DNA of 64,000 nucleotides from Pachypanchax playfairii (taxonomy: Eukaryota > Chordata > Actinopteri > Cyprinodontiformes > Aplocheilidae), in assembly GCA_006937955.1 (NCBI GenBank), contig SSNP01000038.1, positions 2,102,361 through 2,166,360 on the forward strand, in the 5' to 3' direction. The notes beneath the pieces are model-generated. The model was not told where the DNA came from and did not search any database. It was given only the letters and a program-made list of their open reading frames with translations. This document shows positions 15,767-28,600 of the stretch, piece after piece (positions within the stretch are counted from its first letter, which is position 1; each line of letters starts with the position of its first letter). The position numbers and the translations under genes were made by a program.

Positions 15767-16049
15767 ATAACACTGCTGCAGCTAGTCTGGGAGGATGCAG
15801 TTCATCATGAGACTGTTTGAATTTGTGTGTAAGTTATATCTGCAGGGGTCTTATCCACATCGGAATCCTGGGATGCAACGTGAACGTTTACTGATCTACA
15901 AAAAAAATGTGAAAGGAAGAAAGAAGAGTAACAAGGAAGACAAGATGAAGATGGAGGCTTTTCTTTTGTCTTGAGCTGCAGCTGGTTTCATTAGCACACC
16001 AGCCAACCTTCCTCTTCCTCCTCCTCCTCCTGCTCCTCCTCGCTGGCTT

Positions 16050-16230
16050 CCAAGCCCCAGACGGAGAGCACGGTTACTGTCCTAATGGCAGCTCTGTATT
16101 CATTATCACCTTCGTATACGCCTTCACCCCCCCAACTCTGACTGGGATGGGGGGCTGCAGTAATTGATAATTAAAGAGCAATAACACAGCGGTCAATGCA
16201 ATCTCTCTGCAGGAGCGCCTGAAACCCCCA
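16050..16230. promoter_or_regulatory. candidate conserved non-coding element
   Basis: Contains GCAGTAATTGATAATTAAAG and GCAATAACACAGCGGTCAATG, clustered TAAT cores in complex sequence just left of a (CA)15 tract. Composition-based. Confidence 0.27.
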
Positions 16231-16248
16231 CCTCTCTGTTTGACACAT

Positions 16249-16279
<31 letters not shown>
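16249..16279. repeat. (CA)15 microsatellite
   Basis: Fifteen CA units. Confidence 0.96.
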
Positions 16280-16280
<1 letters not shown>

Positions 16281-16984
16281 CAGATGTGCACTGATCACTG
16301 CAGTTAACCGAGGAAAGACCTTTGTACACACAGACCCAGAGATGTGACGTCTCCTGGTGCAAACCGAAAAAATAACAAACCAAGTGCACAAGTTTAAGTG
16401 TGAATGCAAGTAAACACACGCCCACACACACAGTCCAGTAAGATCCACACACACAACCCACAGTCACACACAGAAGCACAACATGCAGACAAACAAATGA
16501 GGGAGAAATAACCTGCTCATTCATCAGCACAGAGAAAACAATTCAGAATCATTAGAGTACAATTGCTGCAAGGGTCCCTCCGAATGGTTCTGAATGGTTC
16601 TGATGGACAAACTCCTCCTCCAAGGGCTCACATGGAGGTTACAGGGCTTGCTATGTGTTTTTGAAGAGTCAGCGTGATCTCTGTTTGGAGAAATTAGAAT
16701 AAAAAAGAACCAGCATCGTCTGCTGACACTGCCAGAAAAGTTAAATTCTCTCAAAAATGCAACAATTTTGTGCTTTTTTATCTCAGTTAACTACGAAGTT
16801 TGAGATGAAGGAAAAAGCTGATTAATTCTGTATGAAGTGCTGCACTGCAGATGTTGGAGGGAAGTGCAAGAACTTAGTAATGAGTTTGTTTTATAATTCA
16901 TAAACACAACAAACACAAAGGGACCTGAGTTTAGACCAAATCCTGGTCCTCAAGGATTCGGTGTTCTGGCAAGAATCTAATCTG

Positions 16985-17310
16985 ATCAGGTTTTGCTTAG
17001 ACGAGCCAACTTTATTTAGAACCTCTTTACAACAATAAAACTTGACCAAAGTGCTTTGGATAAAAACAAAAGTGCTCATAAAATCATTACAATATCACAA
17101 ACACAATAAAACCAGAGAAACCCATTAAAAGCTCTCATGCTGACCTGAAGGCTAAAGTTACAAGTTTTATAAATGGACAGTGAGGACGTTTGTCTAATTT
17201 GTACTAGGGAGTTCTAGAGTCTTCGAGCTGCTGCTGAAAAAGCTCTGTCTCTTCTGAGCTTGTGTTTAGTCCTGCACCTCAAGGAGCAGCTGATTATTTA
17301 GACATTTTAT
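16985..17310. repeat. probable teleost dispersed repeat
   Basis: Contains GGGAGTTCTAGAGTCTTCGA, GCTGCTGCTGAAAAAGCTCT and CACCTCAAGGAGCAGCTGAT, wording I recall from a widespread fish repeat (GAGTT-CCAGAG...AAAGCTCTGTC). Ends and class are not determined. Confidence 0.45.
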
Positions 17311-17830
17311 CCTGTATTTTCCACATCATGTCATGTTTACATTCTCTGGCTCACTGATTCACCTTCTCATCATGCTTCATGCTGCTCACCTGTGTCTGGC
17401 TGTGAAATCCTACTCTGACCTCTTCTTGATGCCAGACTGCATTTTAATCAAAGTGTACTGACCTGTATGACAAAAGCCTTTTTGCCCCACCTTTATTAGA
17501 TTTGGATCTGATGACTCACCTGTCTGACTGTCCTGACACCTTGAGTCTGCTCCCTTTGACAGTTGAGTGTTATGGCGTATTTTTAATAAAATGTTTTGCA
17601 CTCAGAGGTTCTCAGAAACACCCGTTTCCTCACGCTTCGTGTTGGAGACTGGATTTGATTTGTTCAAAAGCTTTATTATCAAATGTTTTCATCCAGGACT
17701 GTTTCTGGATATCTGCATCGTCTCTTTTTGATGACATCATTCCAAACCAAGTCTCTCTGTTTACCTCAAGCTAAACTTCTTTTAACATCTATTAAACATC
17801 TGTCCTCCACTGCTGAACATCCGTTACATC

Positions 17831-17990
17831 TTCTGCATGTTTTATTTGTGTCTTTGCTTCAACACACCTGATTCAATCATTAATTACATTTTCAGCAGTT
17901 CCTCAAGTTCTGCAGAAGCCTGTTAATTACTGACCCTTTGATTTAAATCAGGTGTGTTGGAGCAAAGAAACAACTAAAACATGCAGGAAT
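17831..17990. mobile_element. palindromic MITE-like element
   Basis: Two arms of ~50 bp are inverted copies. The left arm has CTGCATGTTTTATTTGTGTC and CAACACACCTGATTCAATCA; the right arm, read on the minus strand, has CTGCATGTTTTAGTTGTTTC and CAACACACCTGATTTAAATC. The arms flank a ~55 bp loop containing TTCTGCAGAAGCCTG. This palindrome is very common in fish genomes (memory). No coding capacity; a transposase superfamily cannot be assigned. Confidence 0.72.
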
Positions 17991-18709
17991 GTTGCCCTCA
18001 AAGACTAGAATCCAAGATCACTAGTTTAGACCATCATGGAAAAGGTCAGGTTAATCCCACATGTGACCTGTCTGTCTGCAGATCACCACCACATCATAAA
18101 CCAAACTGATCTCTGCCTGGTTTCAGCTGATCTGAGATCTGCACTGACAGTTTCAAAGATTCACCTTTTCAAACTAGAGTTCCAAAAACTGAAGGAGCTC
18201 AAACTTCACCACCGCGAGCTAAATGCACCAACTGTCTGAAACAAAACTGTGCAGAGGACATGAAAGAGTCTGACATATCGAGCCAGGTGTGGAGACTTTT
18301 CACTGTGACTGACAGCAGAGGAACCTCTGAGTGACAGCCTGTTCAGCCAATCAAAAGACCTGCTTCATCTTGCCTTTCTGGTAGCTGGATGCTTCATACA
18401 ACCAGAGAACAGCTCACTTCCTCAGAGTGATTCATAACCCTCTGTTTTATGATAACTTATTCACACAAGCAAAAAAAGCCAATTAACAGAAGAAAAGAGG
18501 AGTGGGTGAGTGAGCAAACGCATATCGGAGTGCATGTATGAACACTCGTGTGTGGGAGAGCAATATGCTGCAAGATGGCAGCCCAGAGTGGGTGAGAACT
18601 CAAACAGAAGGACAGACATGGAGGGAAAGTCTGTGTATAAGGAGGAAGAACAAGATGATGGTGCATGTAGTGAGACTGTAGTGAGACCAGCAGCAGAGCT
18701 GTCAGAGAC

Positions 18710-18868
18710 CTGCATGTCAGTCAGATCAGATGAAATCTGACATATTCGAGCGATCGCCCACTCCTCCTTCCTCTGGACCTGCTCTGTGGTGGCCAGCGTC
18801 CCTCTCAGCTCGTTTCTGGAGAGTGGTATTGACTGCTTTGGTTCGATGTGAGCTATTTCCATTTTCTC
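18710..18868 (-). CDS. orphan putative internal exon, unrecognised
   Basis: On the minus strand a strong acceptor (TCTCCTCTTTCCCCGCAG) precedes 159 open bases ending ATGCAG|GTCTCT. This gives 53 codons, phase 0 at both ends, including EKMEIAHIEPKQSIPLSRNE and TTEQVQRKEEWAIARICQ. Third positions are GC-rich in this frame, as in real exons. A competing frame ends in a stop (NMSDFI). I do not recognise the protein; a chance match is possible. Confidence 0.3.
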
Positions 18869-18974
18869 CTGCGGGGAAAGAGGAGACAAAACAATAGAAA
18901 GTGGATTTGGTTTTCACTGCAGTCGAGGTTCAGACCTGCAGCACATCACTCACAATGACATCCTCTATCTTTTC

Positions 18975-19065
18975 ACTCTCTCTCTCTCTCTCTTCCATAC
19001 ATGTTATTTTTTATACACACATGAAACAGCTTAACACACACTCTCTCTCTCTTTCTCTCTCTCTG
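18975..19065. repeat. (CT)n tracts
   Basis: Two (TC)n blocks, about 18981-18992 and 19041-19063, separated by AT-rich sequence. Confidence 0.85.
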
Positions 19066-19396
19066 TCATACACACACATGCATCAACAAGAGGCCTGATA
19101 CACTGCAGCACTCTCTGCAGCTCAGTCCCAGGAGGAAGCAGATTAAAAGAGGGCACAAACACAGCCAGGTACAGTCATCCAACTTTACCTCACATACATG
19201 CCTAAATCTGAAAAACATACCAGGAAACACACATACACACACACATGCATGTACATAAACACAAAGGGGTCTGCAGATAAAACACACACCTCTGAGCTCA
19301 GCTGTGTGGAATGAGGCCACTTTGAAGTGCTTAAAAACGTCCTCCCTCCATTTCCACTGCTGTCCGCTCCCCGCGGGATAACTACTATGGCAACAA

Positions 19397-19399
19397 ACA

Positions 19400-19451
<52 letters not shown>
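19397..19451. repeat. (CA)n microsatellite
   Basis: Left boundary of the three-copy repeat array at 19.4-20.6 kb. Confidence 0.96.
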
Positions 19452-19840
<389 letters not shown>

Positions 19841-19842
19841 AC

Positions 19843-20130
19843 AAGTGTGTTTTGGTATCCTTATGGGGACCGTCCATTGACTTCCATTGATTTTAGTAAC
19901 TAGATTTATACCTAACCCAAACCCTTTTCCTAACCTTAACCATTACTGATCTATAACTAACCCTAAGACTAACTAAAACTCTATTCACACCATACCTATA
20001 AACCTAACCCCTAACCCTAAAAAGGGGAGTCCCCCCCATGGGAACCAGGCTTCGGTCCCCACAAGAACCCTCGGACCCCAGAAAGATAGTAAAAGTCTGG
20101 AAACTGGTCCCCAGGAGGTCAGAAATACAA

Positions 20131-20134
<4 letters not shown>
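19843..20134 (+). repeat. (CA)-bounded dispersed repeat, copy 5 (long form)
   Basis: Long form; the hairpin's left arm is altered (GGGAACC instead of GGGGACC), as in copy 6. Confidence 0.93.

Positions 20135-20173
<39 letters not shown>
20134..20173. repeat. (CA)n microsatellite
   Basis: About 20 CA units between copies 5 and 6. Confidence 0.97.
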
Positions 20174-20573
<400 letters not shown>

Positions 20574-20824
20574 TTTTAGTCCTCAGAAAGATATGCATCC
20601 ACAAACTGCAGGACACAAAGAACAACAGCACGACTGCAGACACAAACATTCAGCTTCATTTTCAGTCTCAGTGTTAAACATGTGACATGATGCAGTTCAG
20701 CATTGTAGTTTCTTTTTTACATTTATCTGACAGTAAAAAATCTAAAGCTCCACTCAGAGATTAGAGGAATCTTATCATCTTACCTCCTCTGTTTGCTCCC
20801 AAAGAACCAAGAGTTTAACCAATG

Positions 20825-20825
<1 letters not shown>

Positions 20826-20859
<34 letters not shown>
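20826..20859. repeat. (TG)n microsatellite
   Basis: Seventeen TG units on the plus strand, opposite in orientation to nearly all other dinucleotide tracts here. Confidence 0.96.
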
Positions 20860-21386
20860 GGACGGTCCCATTGAGAGGAGATGATTTTAATGGAGAGCCG
20901 TTCAAATTAACAAGATTTTAAAAAAGGCAACTGCATGTCAAACCCTGCCATACGATGTGATAGCACTGCTGTCATGTATAAATATTATAGTTGAACAAAC
21001 TTTAACGTTGATTTATTTAAACAAAATTCCCACTTTTTCTTATAAAGCAGCCTCACTTTCAAAATAAAAGTATATACATGCATGGCTGAAAACTGTGGAG
21101 AGCATCACACAACCCAGAGACACGATCAGTTGGAAACTGTTTCATATAACACTGTAGATTCAGTAACAAGATGAACTGTGAACTGAATTTGTCATTTAGA
21201 GAAAAAGAAGCAGCTTCAATTCGTTGATTCATTAATTGATTAATTATTGATTGAGCTCAGCTGTGTAGAATGAGACCAATGAACATTTCTCTGCTGTTAT
21301 ACATTTCTGAAAAGCAAACAAATTTCTACATAACTAAAACTGCGTTTCCTCACTTTATTAGAGTTTGTGTGAGCTCTTTGACTCTA

Positions 21387-21422
<36 letters not shown>

Positions 21423-22560
21423 CTGCAACCTCCTGGACTCAAACGATCTTTTCAGTTCCTGTTGAGGTAAAAAATGTTTGTCTTTTACTGAAAAAAAAAC
21501 AGCATTTCTTTTTGGTTTTATTTAATTATTTTTAATGTTTACTGTAGTTCATAATTATAAATGTTTTAGCATCTCGTCATTCATGTTCACAGAAACTGTT
21601 TTAAATGTGCTACAGGAATAAACCTGACTTCTATGTGCAGGTGAGATTAATATGAAACATTTAGATTTTGAAATAATGAACTCATTAATGTCTTAGAAAT
21701 ATTCAAAGTTTATTTTTCATTAAAATATTTCATATTTGCTTGTTTTAGAACATTACATGCAGATTCTCTCTGGTTAAATCATCTAAATATTAAAGCTGAA
21801 TTTCTTTCCACTCGTGAATAAAATTAAAATATAATTGCTGATAAAAATTACTTTCAAATAAAACTATATGGATCTTGTATAAAACATGGAGCTCATGGTG
21901 TAACAAGTTAAAGGAAAGGTAAATGAAAACCTTCACATTTTTAAATATGAAAAACTTTTTGTGGATTTTTATTTAAAGATGTTTTGTTCAGTTTCTCTTT
22001 TATATTTTAATAAATTATAAAATGTCAGATTTTCTTCATTAATAATTATTCTTTAGCCATGAGAAGCTTTTCATTTAGCTGATGAATCACAGAAACATGT
22101 GACCAACCACATGATGACCACCTGACCAGTCAGCCATTTTCACTAATCTGTTATGACCTTATTAAAGATGATCCTGAAATCACATGACCTGTTGTGAACT
22201 TGATCTGAGCCGTTAGCGCTCTGATCAGCTCTCATGTCTCTGAAACCACATTCCTATCTAACAAGCAGGTCGATACTACATCCTCCAGCTCTAGCCTACA
22301 GGCCACGCCTGACCCAAAATCTAATTTTGCCCACGTGTGTTTTTTTATTTTTTTGGATGGGGGGTCTTCTCCATCAGAAGAGGCAGACAGTTTCTTCTGT
22401 TTCACAGGTAATCTCTCCTGTATTGACTTAATGGGTTCACGCGCTGTAATAGAGGTCATTTAGCACAATGCTTTAGTGCTGTGGAACATTATGGGTGAAA
22501 GTGGGGCTTACCAATCCTAATGTTACATTTTAGCTGCAATTTGGGGATATTTACGCCCTC
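20860..22560. other. AT-rich sequence
   Basis: No gene recognised. Holds a hexanucleotide repeat and, at 22232-22459 on the minus strand, a 75-codon ORF with a basic patch (PPSKKIKK) that could be a fragment of a mobile-element protein but is not assignable. Confidence 0.45.
21387..21422. repeat. (CTGGTT)6 hexanucleotide repeat
   Basis: Six tandem TTCTGG units. Confidence 0.95.
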
Positions 22561-22699
22561 CCTTCAATCCCTGAACCCCCACGGTGAACCCCCCCTCATA
22601 AAAAAACCCTGGAGCAGCACTCAAACAGCCCCTTGAGACAGCAGATTTACAGGATCATCTTCCTCACCGTGCATGTGTTTGTGTGAGCGTAGAGCGGGT

Positions 22700-23130
22700 T
22701 GTAGATGGCTGAGGGGTAGAGATTGATTTGGTTTTGTTAGGCAGAGAGGATTTGCACCGCAGCAAAGCTTTAGCTGTTTAAAAACCTCTCCCTCTCTAGA
22801 TTTCTCTCCGCTCTATTCCTCTTTTCAGTGGGGAGAGGGAAGTAATTAACAGCTACTTAAATTCCCTCGATGGATTTATGGACTACAGAGAAAGGGGAAG
22901 GGGCAGAGCGGTGAGAGATGTGCTCTGAAGCTTAATGTCACCATTTGCAGGGAGTAATTTTGTCCAAGAAAATTTCTTTGACATTAGAAAAAAAAACCCC
23001 AATCTTCCTGGTGTAACATTATTCAGTAATGATGTAGAATAATACAGGAGGAAACTAATGCATTATGAAAACCCTCTTTGCATTTATGCTGCTGTCATTG
23101 ATTGCATGAAAATCTCATCCTTTCCCTTGG
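22700..23130. promoter_or_regulatory. candidate conserved non-coding element
   Basis: Complex low-repeat stretch with GAAGTAATTAACAGCTACTT, GGAGTAATTTTGTCC and CATTTATGCTGCTGTCATTG. Composition-based. Confidence 0.27.
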
Positions 23131-24639
23131 GTCTGAGTGTGATTCAGAGCTTTTCTTTAAAATAAGCTTTTATGTAAATCAATCCTCACACCGTGTTTCC
23201 TTTCTGTAAGTCCAACCTGCTGCCCAGTAGAAAGTTGAACTGCTGACTCTTCACTGCTGCAAACAAAACCAATGATTCTCACCACAATGTGTCCACACAT
23301 GTCAACAGGAAGTCAATTAAGTCTTCATTACTGTCCACCACTTTTTTTTAAACAAGTCAATCACAAACAGATTTTGTTCCCTCAATCACTTCCTTGCATC
23401 ACTTCCTGTCAACGCCGTTCAGTTTCCTCTCCGGTCCCTCCGTGCTAACGAGTGTGTCGAGTGTGTCAGGGCTGCCAGATCAGATGTCGTGTGTCCTGTG
23501 TGGATATCTAACCAGACAATACACCTCCTGCTGCAGGCTGGGAGAACGCCTTCTACCCAGAAAGCATTTATTTCCCCTCTGGAGTTAATCCTCCATCCCA
23601 GGAGAGATGAGCGGGTGGTTGATGAATACAGGGGAGGTAATCTGAGTCTGCCTGCTTCAGGATCTCAAACCCACATCACAAACCGAACAATGCTTCGATA
23701 GACACACTGATGCATCAAAATATTCAGACATGAGTACAATCAGTCACAGTGTAAACATGCAGTCAAGTAAAGAAGTTAGAGCTGTGTAAAACTTACCTGA
23801 GATTAGATCAGCAGTCAGCTAAACGTCATTATGAAAGAAAGATTCTGGAGCTGAAATGCCCCACTTTACACTCAGGTGTTGCATAACTGTGCCAGTGAAA
23901 TATTTTCTTATCTTCAGCCAACATTTTGTTGTCATCCAGATTAGAAGCACAAACATAAAAACACATCTGCTCTGATTTTTGTTGCCTGATTCCGGTTACA
24001 TGAAAGTGACCTAAATCAACACAGACCTCTGTGCTTTTATTCTGAAATCTAAAACAAGATGCTTTTCCTGCATGTTTGAGATAATTTAACACGAGTCATC
24101 AAAAACTCTCCGAGACACAACCAGTTCTGCTTTAATGGAAAACCAATTTGGAACTGTTTGTGTTCTGTGTGCTTTTATACAGAGAAATCGTTGCTTGCAT
24201 CAGATAATAATGACCCTGTTTATTTACAGCACCACTGTATTTAGCCTTAACTTAAAAAAAGAGTTTAATCTGCGAGGAGTCTGATGATATCATACAGCAG
24301 CATTAGCTAATTTGTTATGCAGTAGAAGAAGGAAAAGAGCCTTGATTCTCTGAAAGTGGAGGTTGTCAGTTCAGTGGCTCCAAACCTGTAATCTACCTCC
24401 ATCAGGTGTCGGAACACTTTAGATATAAATACCAACATTACTGACAGGTTGCCAGGAGACAAACTGAACAGTGGAAAAGGCTGTACGCCTTCTAACCGCA
24501 AACAACATAAAAATATCTCCTCTTCAACCGACAATCACAAGCAAATGTTCTCCAATAACTTCCACTCTGGGTCAATATATAGATGTAGTGGAGTGTGAAA
24601 GGCCTTGGTGAAGCTTTCAGGCCCAAATGAAGAGCTGTG

Positions 24640-25115
24640 CTTGTTTGTGTGCTGCTGCTGAAACACGTGAGAGCTCCAGGACCACGTCAAGCTGGGAGAC
24701 CGGTGCCTCCCAGCTGCCCTTCCCCTGGATCGATAGCCCTCGCTCCGGATTTTAATTTGCTAATCAGTGGAACATGGGCTTTTAAGCATGGTGGGAGAAC
24801 GTGGCTAAAACCCGGCGTCAATACCCATTAAAATGGTCGCCTTAAAATGTTGCTGCCATTGACTCACAGCCTTTGCTATTTATGTCCCTCCTCTGAGGTT
24901 AGTGTGGTAATGAAACAAGGTGAAAAAAGGTATCTGTTCATGGACGCGTCACAAAAATGAGTTACGAGCTTGTTATAATTAATGACAGCGCAATAATCAA
25001 GGCAGTAACACCTTCATGCCTTCATTATTTATGTAGAATATTTTATTCTCACCAGTCTGCAGCTTTCATTTCTCTGTTTGAGTTAGCGGTAATCACGGCT
25101 TTGACAGATTTATTA
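24640..25115. promoter_or_regulatory. candidate conserved non-coding element (strongest)
   Basis: Nearly 500 bp of complex sequence with GGATTTTAATTTGCTAATCA, GTTATAATTAATGACAGCGC, CAATAATCAAGGCAGTAAC, GCGGTAATCACGGCTTTGAC and ATTAATGTTCATG. The density of homeodomain-like cores is far above the flanks. No open frame of gene-like quality. Conservation was not tested. Confidence 0.35.
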
Positions 25116-25580
25116 ATGTTCATGTGAAAACAGATTCTCAACCTTTGAAATCAAAGTTACACACAGAAAAAAATGCAAACGTTTTCTCTTTTTCTGGTTT
25201 AAAAAGAACCAGTAGAATCCCGACCACACCCATGAGCTCTGAGAGCTGCTGCAGGCGTCACGTGCTGCAAATACCAGAGGGATTAAGATTTAGGATGAAC
25301 TGCCAAGAGACGTGCCGGGCGTTCAGCCGCCACAATAAACTGTTTGGTAAATATGGTGCAGCGTGAGTGCGTGTGTCAGAGGTCAGGGCTTGGATGTGTG
25401 TGTGTGACATGTTTGCTTTGTGTCATATGACTGAGTGTTAACATGAACACTGAATCAGAAGTGATGAGCTGTGTATTTGTATATGAGCTGTGTGTGTTGG
25501 TGATGTTTGTGTTTACCTTCAGCCTGGACGTGGTGTTTATGTTTGGGTGACAACATGCCGGTGGTTTTCCACAGTGTCAC

Positions 25581-25633
25581 CTGCGGTTGCCGGTTGACTT
25601 CCAGGACATCTCAGGGTCTCGTTGGTGGAGCCA
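25581..25633 (-). other. possible small exon (coding or 5' UTR)
   Basis: A very strong minus-strand acceptor (T-run, then CACCCTGCAG at 25634-25643) precedes 53 bp ending CGCAG|GTGACA. A second donor (GAAG|GTAAAC, exon end about 25517) would extend it but introduces stops in all frames, so a UTR exon is then the only option. Open frame over 53 bp: WLHQRDPEMSWKSTGNR. Family unknown. Confidence 0.22.
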
Positions 25634-26070
25634 CTGCAGGGTGACAAAAAAAACAAAAATCTCATAAAACTTGTGTCTTTGTGTTGCAGATAAAGAAAGA
25701 TGGAGACAGAGACGAGTCGTCCTGGCTTTGTTTCGTCTCTGTTTCAACACTGACCAATCAGCATCTCAGAGAAGACTCCCTCACTGCAGCCTCTAATTAC
25801 AACTTCAGCTTGATTTAACTCCGATGTGATGACACGGCACAGTGTAAGGAAAACAGGACTGATGTAACCAGAGGAACTGTTTAGTCTCTCACTCTTCAAA
25901 CACAAAACTTTAGATTTCATTTGAACAGATTTGCTGACAAACACAAAAAACTGTTTTTATTCTGAAACTTTTACTTTCATCTACAAGGAAAAATCTCTAA
26001 ACTACTGACTGCCGAGATGTTTTAGATATAGATAGATTTTAGATGAAGAAGCAGAGAGTGTGAGTATATA

Positions 26071-26826
26071 CAGACAGTTCCACCCACATTTGTTGGTACC
26101 TTTTCACAATAAACACACAGCTGGTCAAAATGTTCCAAAACACATTCTCCCAGAGACTTTGGACCTTGTCAGCATTTTAATGAATTCCAGTCTGGAAACT
26201 TTAGTGTTTTTCTGTCAGCAGCTGAACCTCGTGGGTCTTTATCTAGAGAAACAATTAGGATTCTAAGTGTGACCTTGGAGTTCATCTTGATGGATCTGGA
26301 TGTTTCCTCTGGTCCCTCCTCTCTCTCCATCGGATCCACCTGGGGTTGTGTCTCCTCCTGTGTCCACGTCCTGGACGTCGTCCTGCTGCAGTCACACCAA
26401 CATTATACTGTTTAATAATATGATCAGCTGGTCAAAGGAACATGAAGCTGCTTGGAGATGTGAGATCTTCTCTCTGAGCTCCTCAAACAGCTCTGGTCTT
26501 TATCTGGTCCATGTTCAGTGTGGTGCAGACAGTGATGCCAAACTATCCAAGAACCAGCTTGTTCCTGAAAACAGGTTAAATGACTGATGAGAAGCCTGAA
26601 GGAACCTGATTATGTTTTAAACATGTCTGTAACGCAGGATTATTAGTTTCTTTAGATGTTCCAACTGGTCTGTTCAGCGTGTATTCATAAGATAAACAAT
26701 AAATATTTTATGGTTTTGTTTATGACACACTAAAGGTATACAGGTACGTTAGACATCTGCTTTTAATTCAGTCACTTTTCAGAAGAAGGGACCTGGAAAA
26801 GGGGTCAAAAAGTTTGGGTGTGTCTG
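26071..26826 (-). mobile_element. Tc1/mariner-like element, decayed and internally deleted
   Basis: Imperfect terminal inverted repeats (left CAGACAGTTCCACCCACATT; right, reversed, CAGACACACCCAAACTTTTT), each next to a TA dinucleotide as expected for Tc1-type target duplication. The interior contains the antisense of the familiar fish Tc1-like transposase start (GGAACATGAAGCTGCTTGGA, CTGGTCCATGTTCAGTGTGG). At 756 bp against about 1.6 kb for full elements, with frameshifts and stops, it is non-functional. Confidence 0.82.
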
Positions 26827-27529
26827 TATTTATATGAATAAATCTGAATAAAAGGCTGAATAGATCCAATAAATCTGAAACAGGGATGAAGCAGGAAGAA
26901 CATTTACACACACGACTGCTTCAAATCTTTCTTCCTTTTAACAAACAAATATTATTTTTATCATTAAATCCTTTGATAGAATTATTGATCTTCTTTTATT
27001 GTAAAAAGAAGAGTTTGATTATATTTTTCTGCACACCTCTGAGCCCTGAGTTAAGCATGAAAACCTCACGATATAAAAACGAGAAGCTCCCAGAAACCTG
27101 CTGTAAACACAGCAACTACACACCAAGAACCTCATCTACACCAGACTGACTCTACAGATGAGTTACAGTATAAAGCTATTATACCTTATTGATTTTCTCA
27201 TCTTTTTTAGAACCACATAAAGAAATAAGATAAAAAAGGTGAAAATATTGGAAACACTCCTTTTATAAAAATACGACTTCTTGGCCCTGAGAACTCGGAG
27301 GAATTCAATATTCTTCCAGAAGGTATCAAACACACCGACATCCAGCAATAAAAGAACGAACGGCAAAGTGTCCATTTTCACCAGAATAAAGAGAAGAAAG
27401 AGGAAGATGAGGTAAAAGATGGGGGAAGTGGGATGGGGGGGCTTTAATATGATGACACAGGGTCGTCTGAGGCCATTATAACCTGTGCAGACTTCACCAA
27501 ATACAGGCGGGGAGTCAGAAAGGGAATGC

Positions 27530-27690
27530 ACCCCCACTTTAATAACAGGAGACATTTGCTGTGGTCTGATTAGAAATATCATTTCCGTTCACTCGTCTTT
27601 TCCCTTCCATTAAATTGGGGAGAGCTGTGGTGGGATTGACTGTATATATAATAAGCTGCAGGGAAGGAGGCCTGAAGAATAACTCAGATG
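27530..27690. promoter_or_regulatory. candidate conserved non-coding element
   Basis: Contains CTGATTAGAAATATCATTTC and TTCCATTAAATTGGGG in complex sequence. Composition-based. Confidence 0.24.
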
Positions 27691-28259
27691 AGAGACAGGC
27701 AGAGGCAGACTCACAAGAACATGTATCTAAACAACACACTGTTACTAATCAATCTATTTTCCTTTATTTGTTTGTCTCATTTTAACGAGCTCTTTATCGC
27801 CCCGATCAGACGGTTTCATCTACATGTTTGTCAGATTATCATTCTGAAAAAAGTTATTTGAAACAGACTCCTTCCAAGCTGTGTGAGGAGATGGCTTGAT
27901 AAGTGGGGTGGTAATAAATTGCTCCATGCAGCCGTGAACAGCATGCAGACAGTCATGCACACACACATGCACACACACATGCTTCTCCCTCAGCTCTCTG
28001 TTTGGCCCCTCTGGCCAAAAAGGCATCTGCTGTTCATGCTGAAGTCATCTGGAGATAATAACCAGACCCAGCGTGGCACCGAGCCACAGCCAGCGCCTCA
28101 GACCTCCAACACTCCATACTACATGGACTTATTACAATCTGGCAACCTACAGTACATCTGGGGGGCAGAAGACCTGGCAACCCTCAGCTGCTGAGGTCTG
28201 GGAGGGTGGGAGGATGAAGAGGGTGGAGGTGTTGTGGTGCAGAAAACAGCTGACAGCTT

Positions 28260-28600
28260 GTTCTAGATGCGTTTCAGGCTGCAGACACCTGAAACGGATG
28301 TTCAGTTTCCTCCCCTGCAGACAGCCGGGACAGTAACGGTACAGAACCGCCTGCAGCTGAGGAGCAGATCTTACAAACAACAGCCAAAACACTGAAACGT
28401 ACACAGCCATGTCTGAGGCCCGAGGGCCGTGAGTGTGTCCTGCTGAGAGAGAACAAGGCAGCGTTGCAGAGCTGAAAGCCATCTGACATGCACTGCATGT
28501 TCCGCACCTCCGTGCTCTTAATTTGTAATTTAAATTTCCAATAAATGCTGCTAATGTGCTGCCAAAAACGGCAAAGAATCTGAGTTCATTAATAATAAAT
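28260..28600. promoter_or_regulatory. candidate conserved non-coding element
   Basis: Contains CTTAATTTGTAATTTAAATT, ATAAATGCTGCTAATGTGC and GCCCGAGGGCCGTGAG. The overlapping 153- and 77-codon minus-strand ORFs have no recognisable domain. Composition-based. Confidence 0.27.

Noticed and set aside
22232..22459. 75-codon minus-strand ORF with a basic patch, possible hAT/BED transposase fragment
   Set aside because: Similarity is only impressionistic; no zinc-finger or dimerisation motif is visible.
27163..27582. 139-codon minus-strand ORF with hydrophobic stretches
   Set aside because: Phe/Leu-rich composition from AT-rich DNA; no splice or start context.
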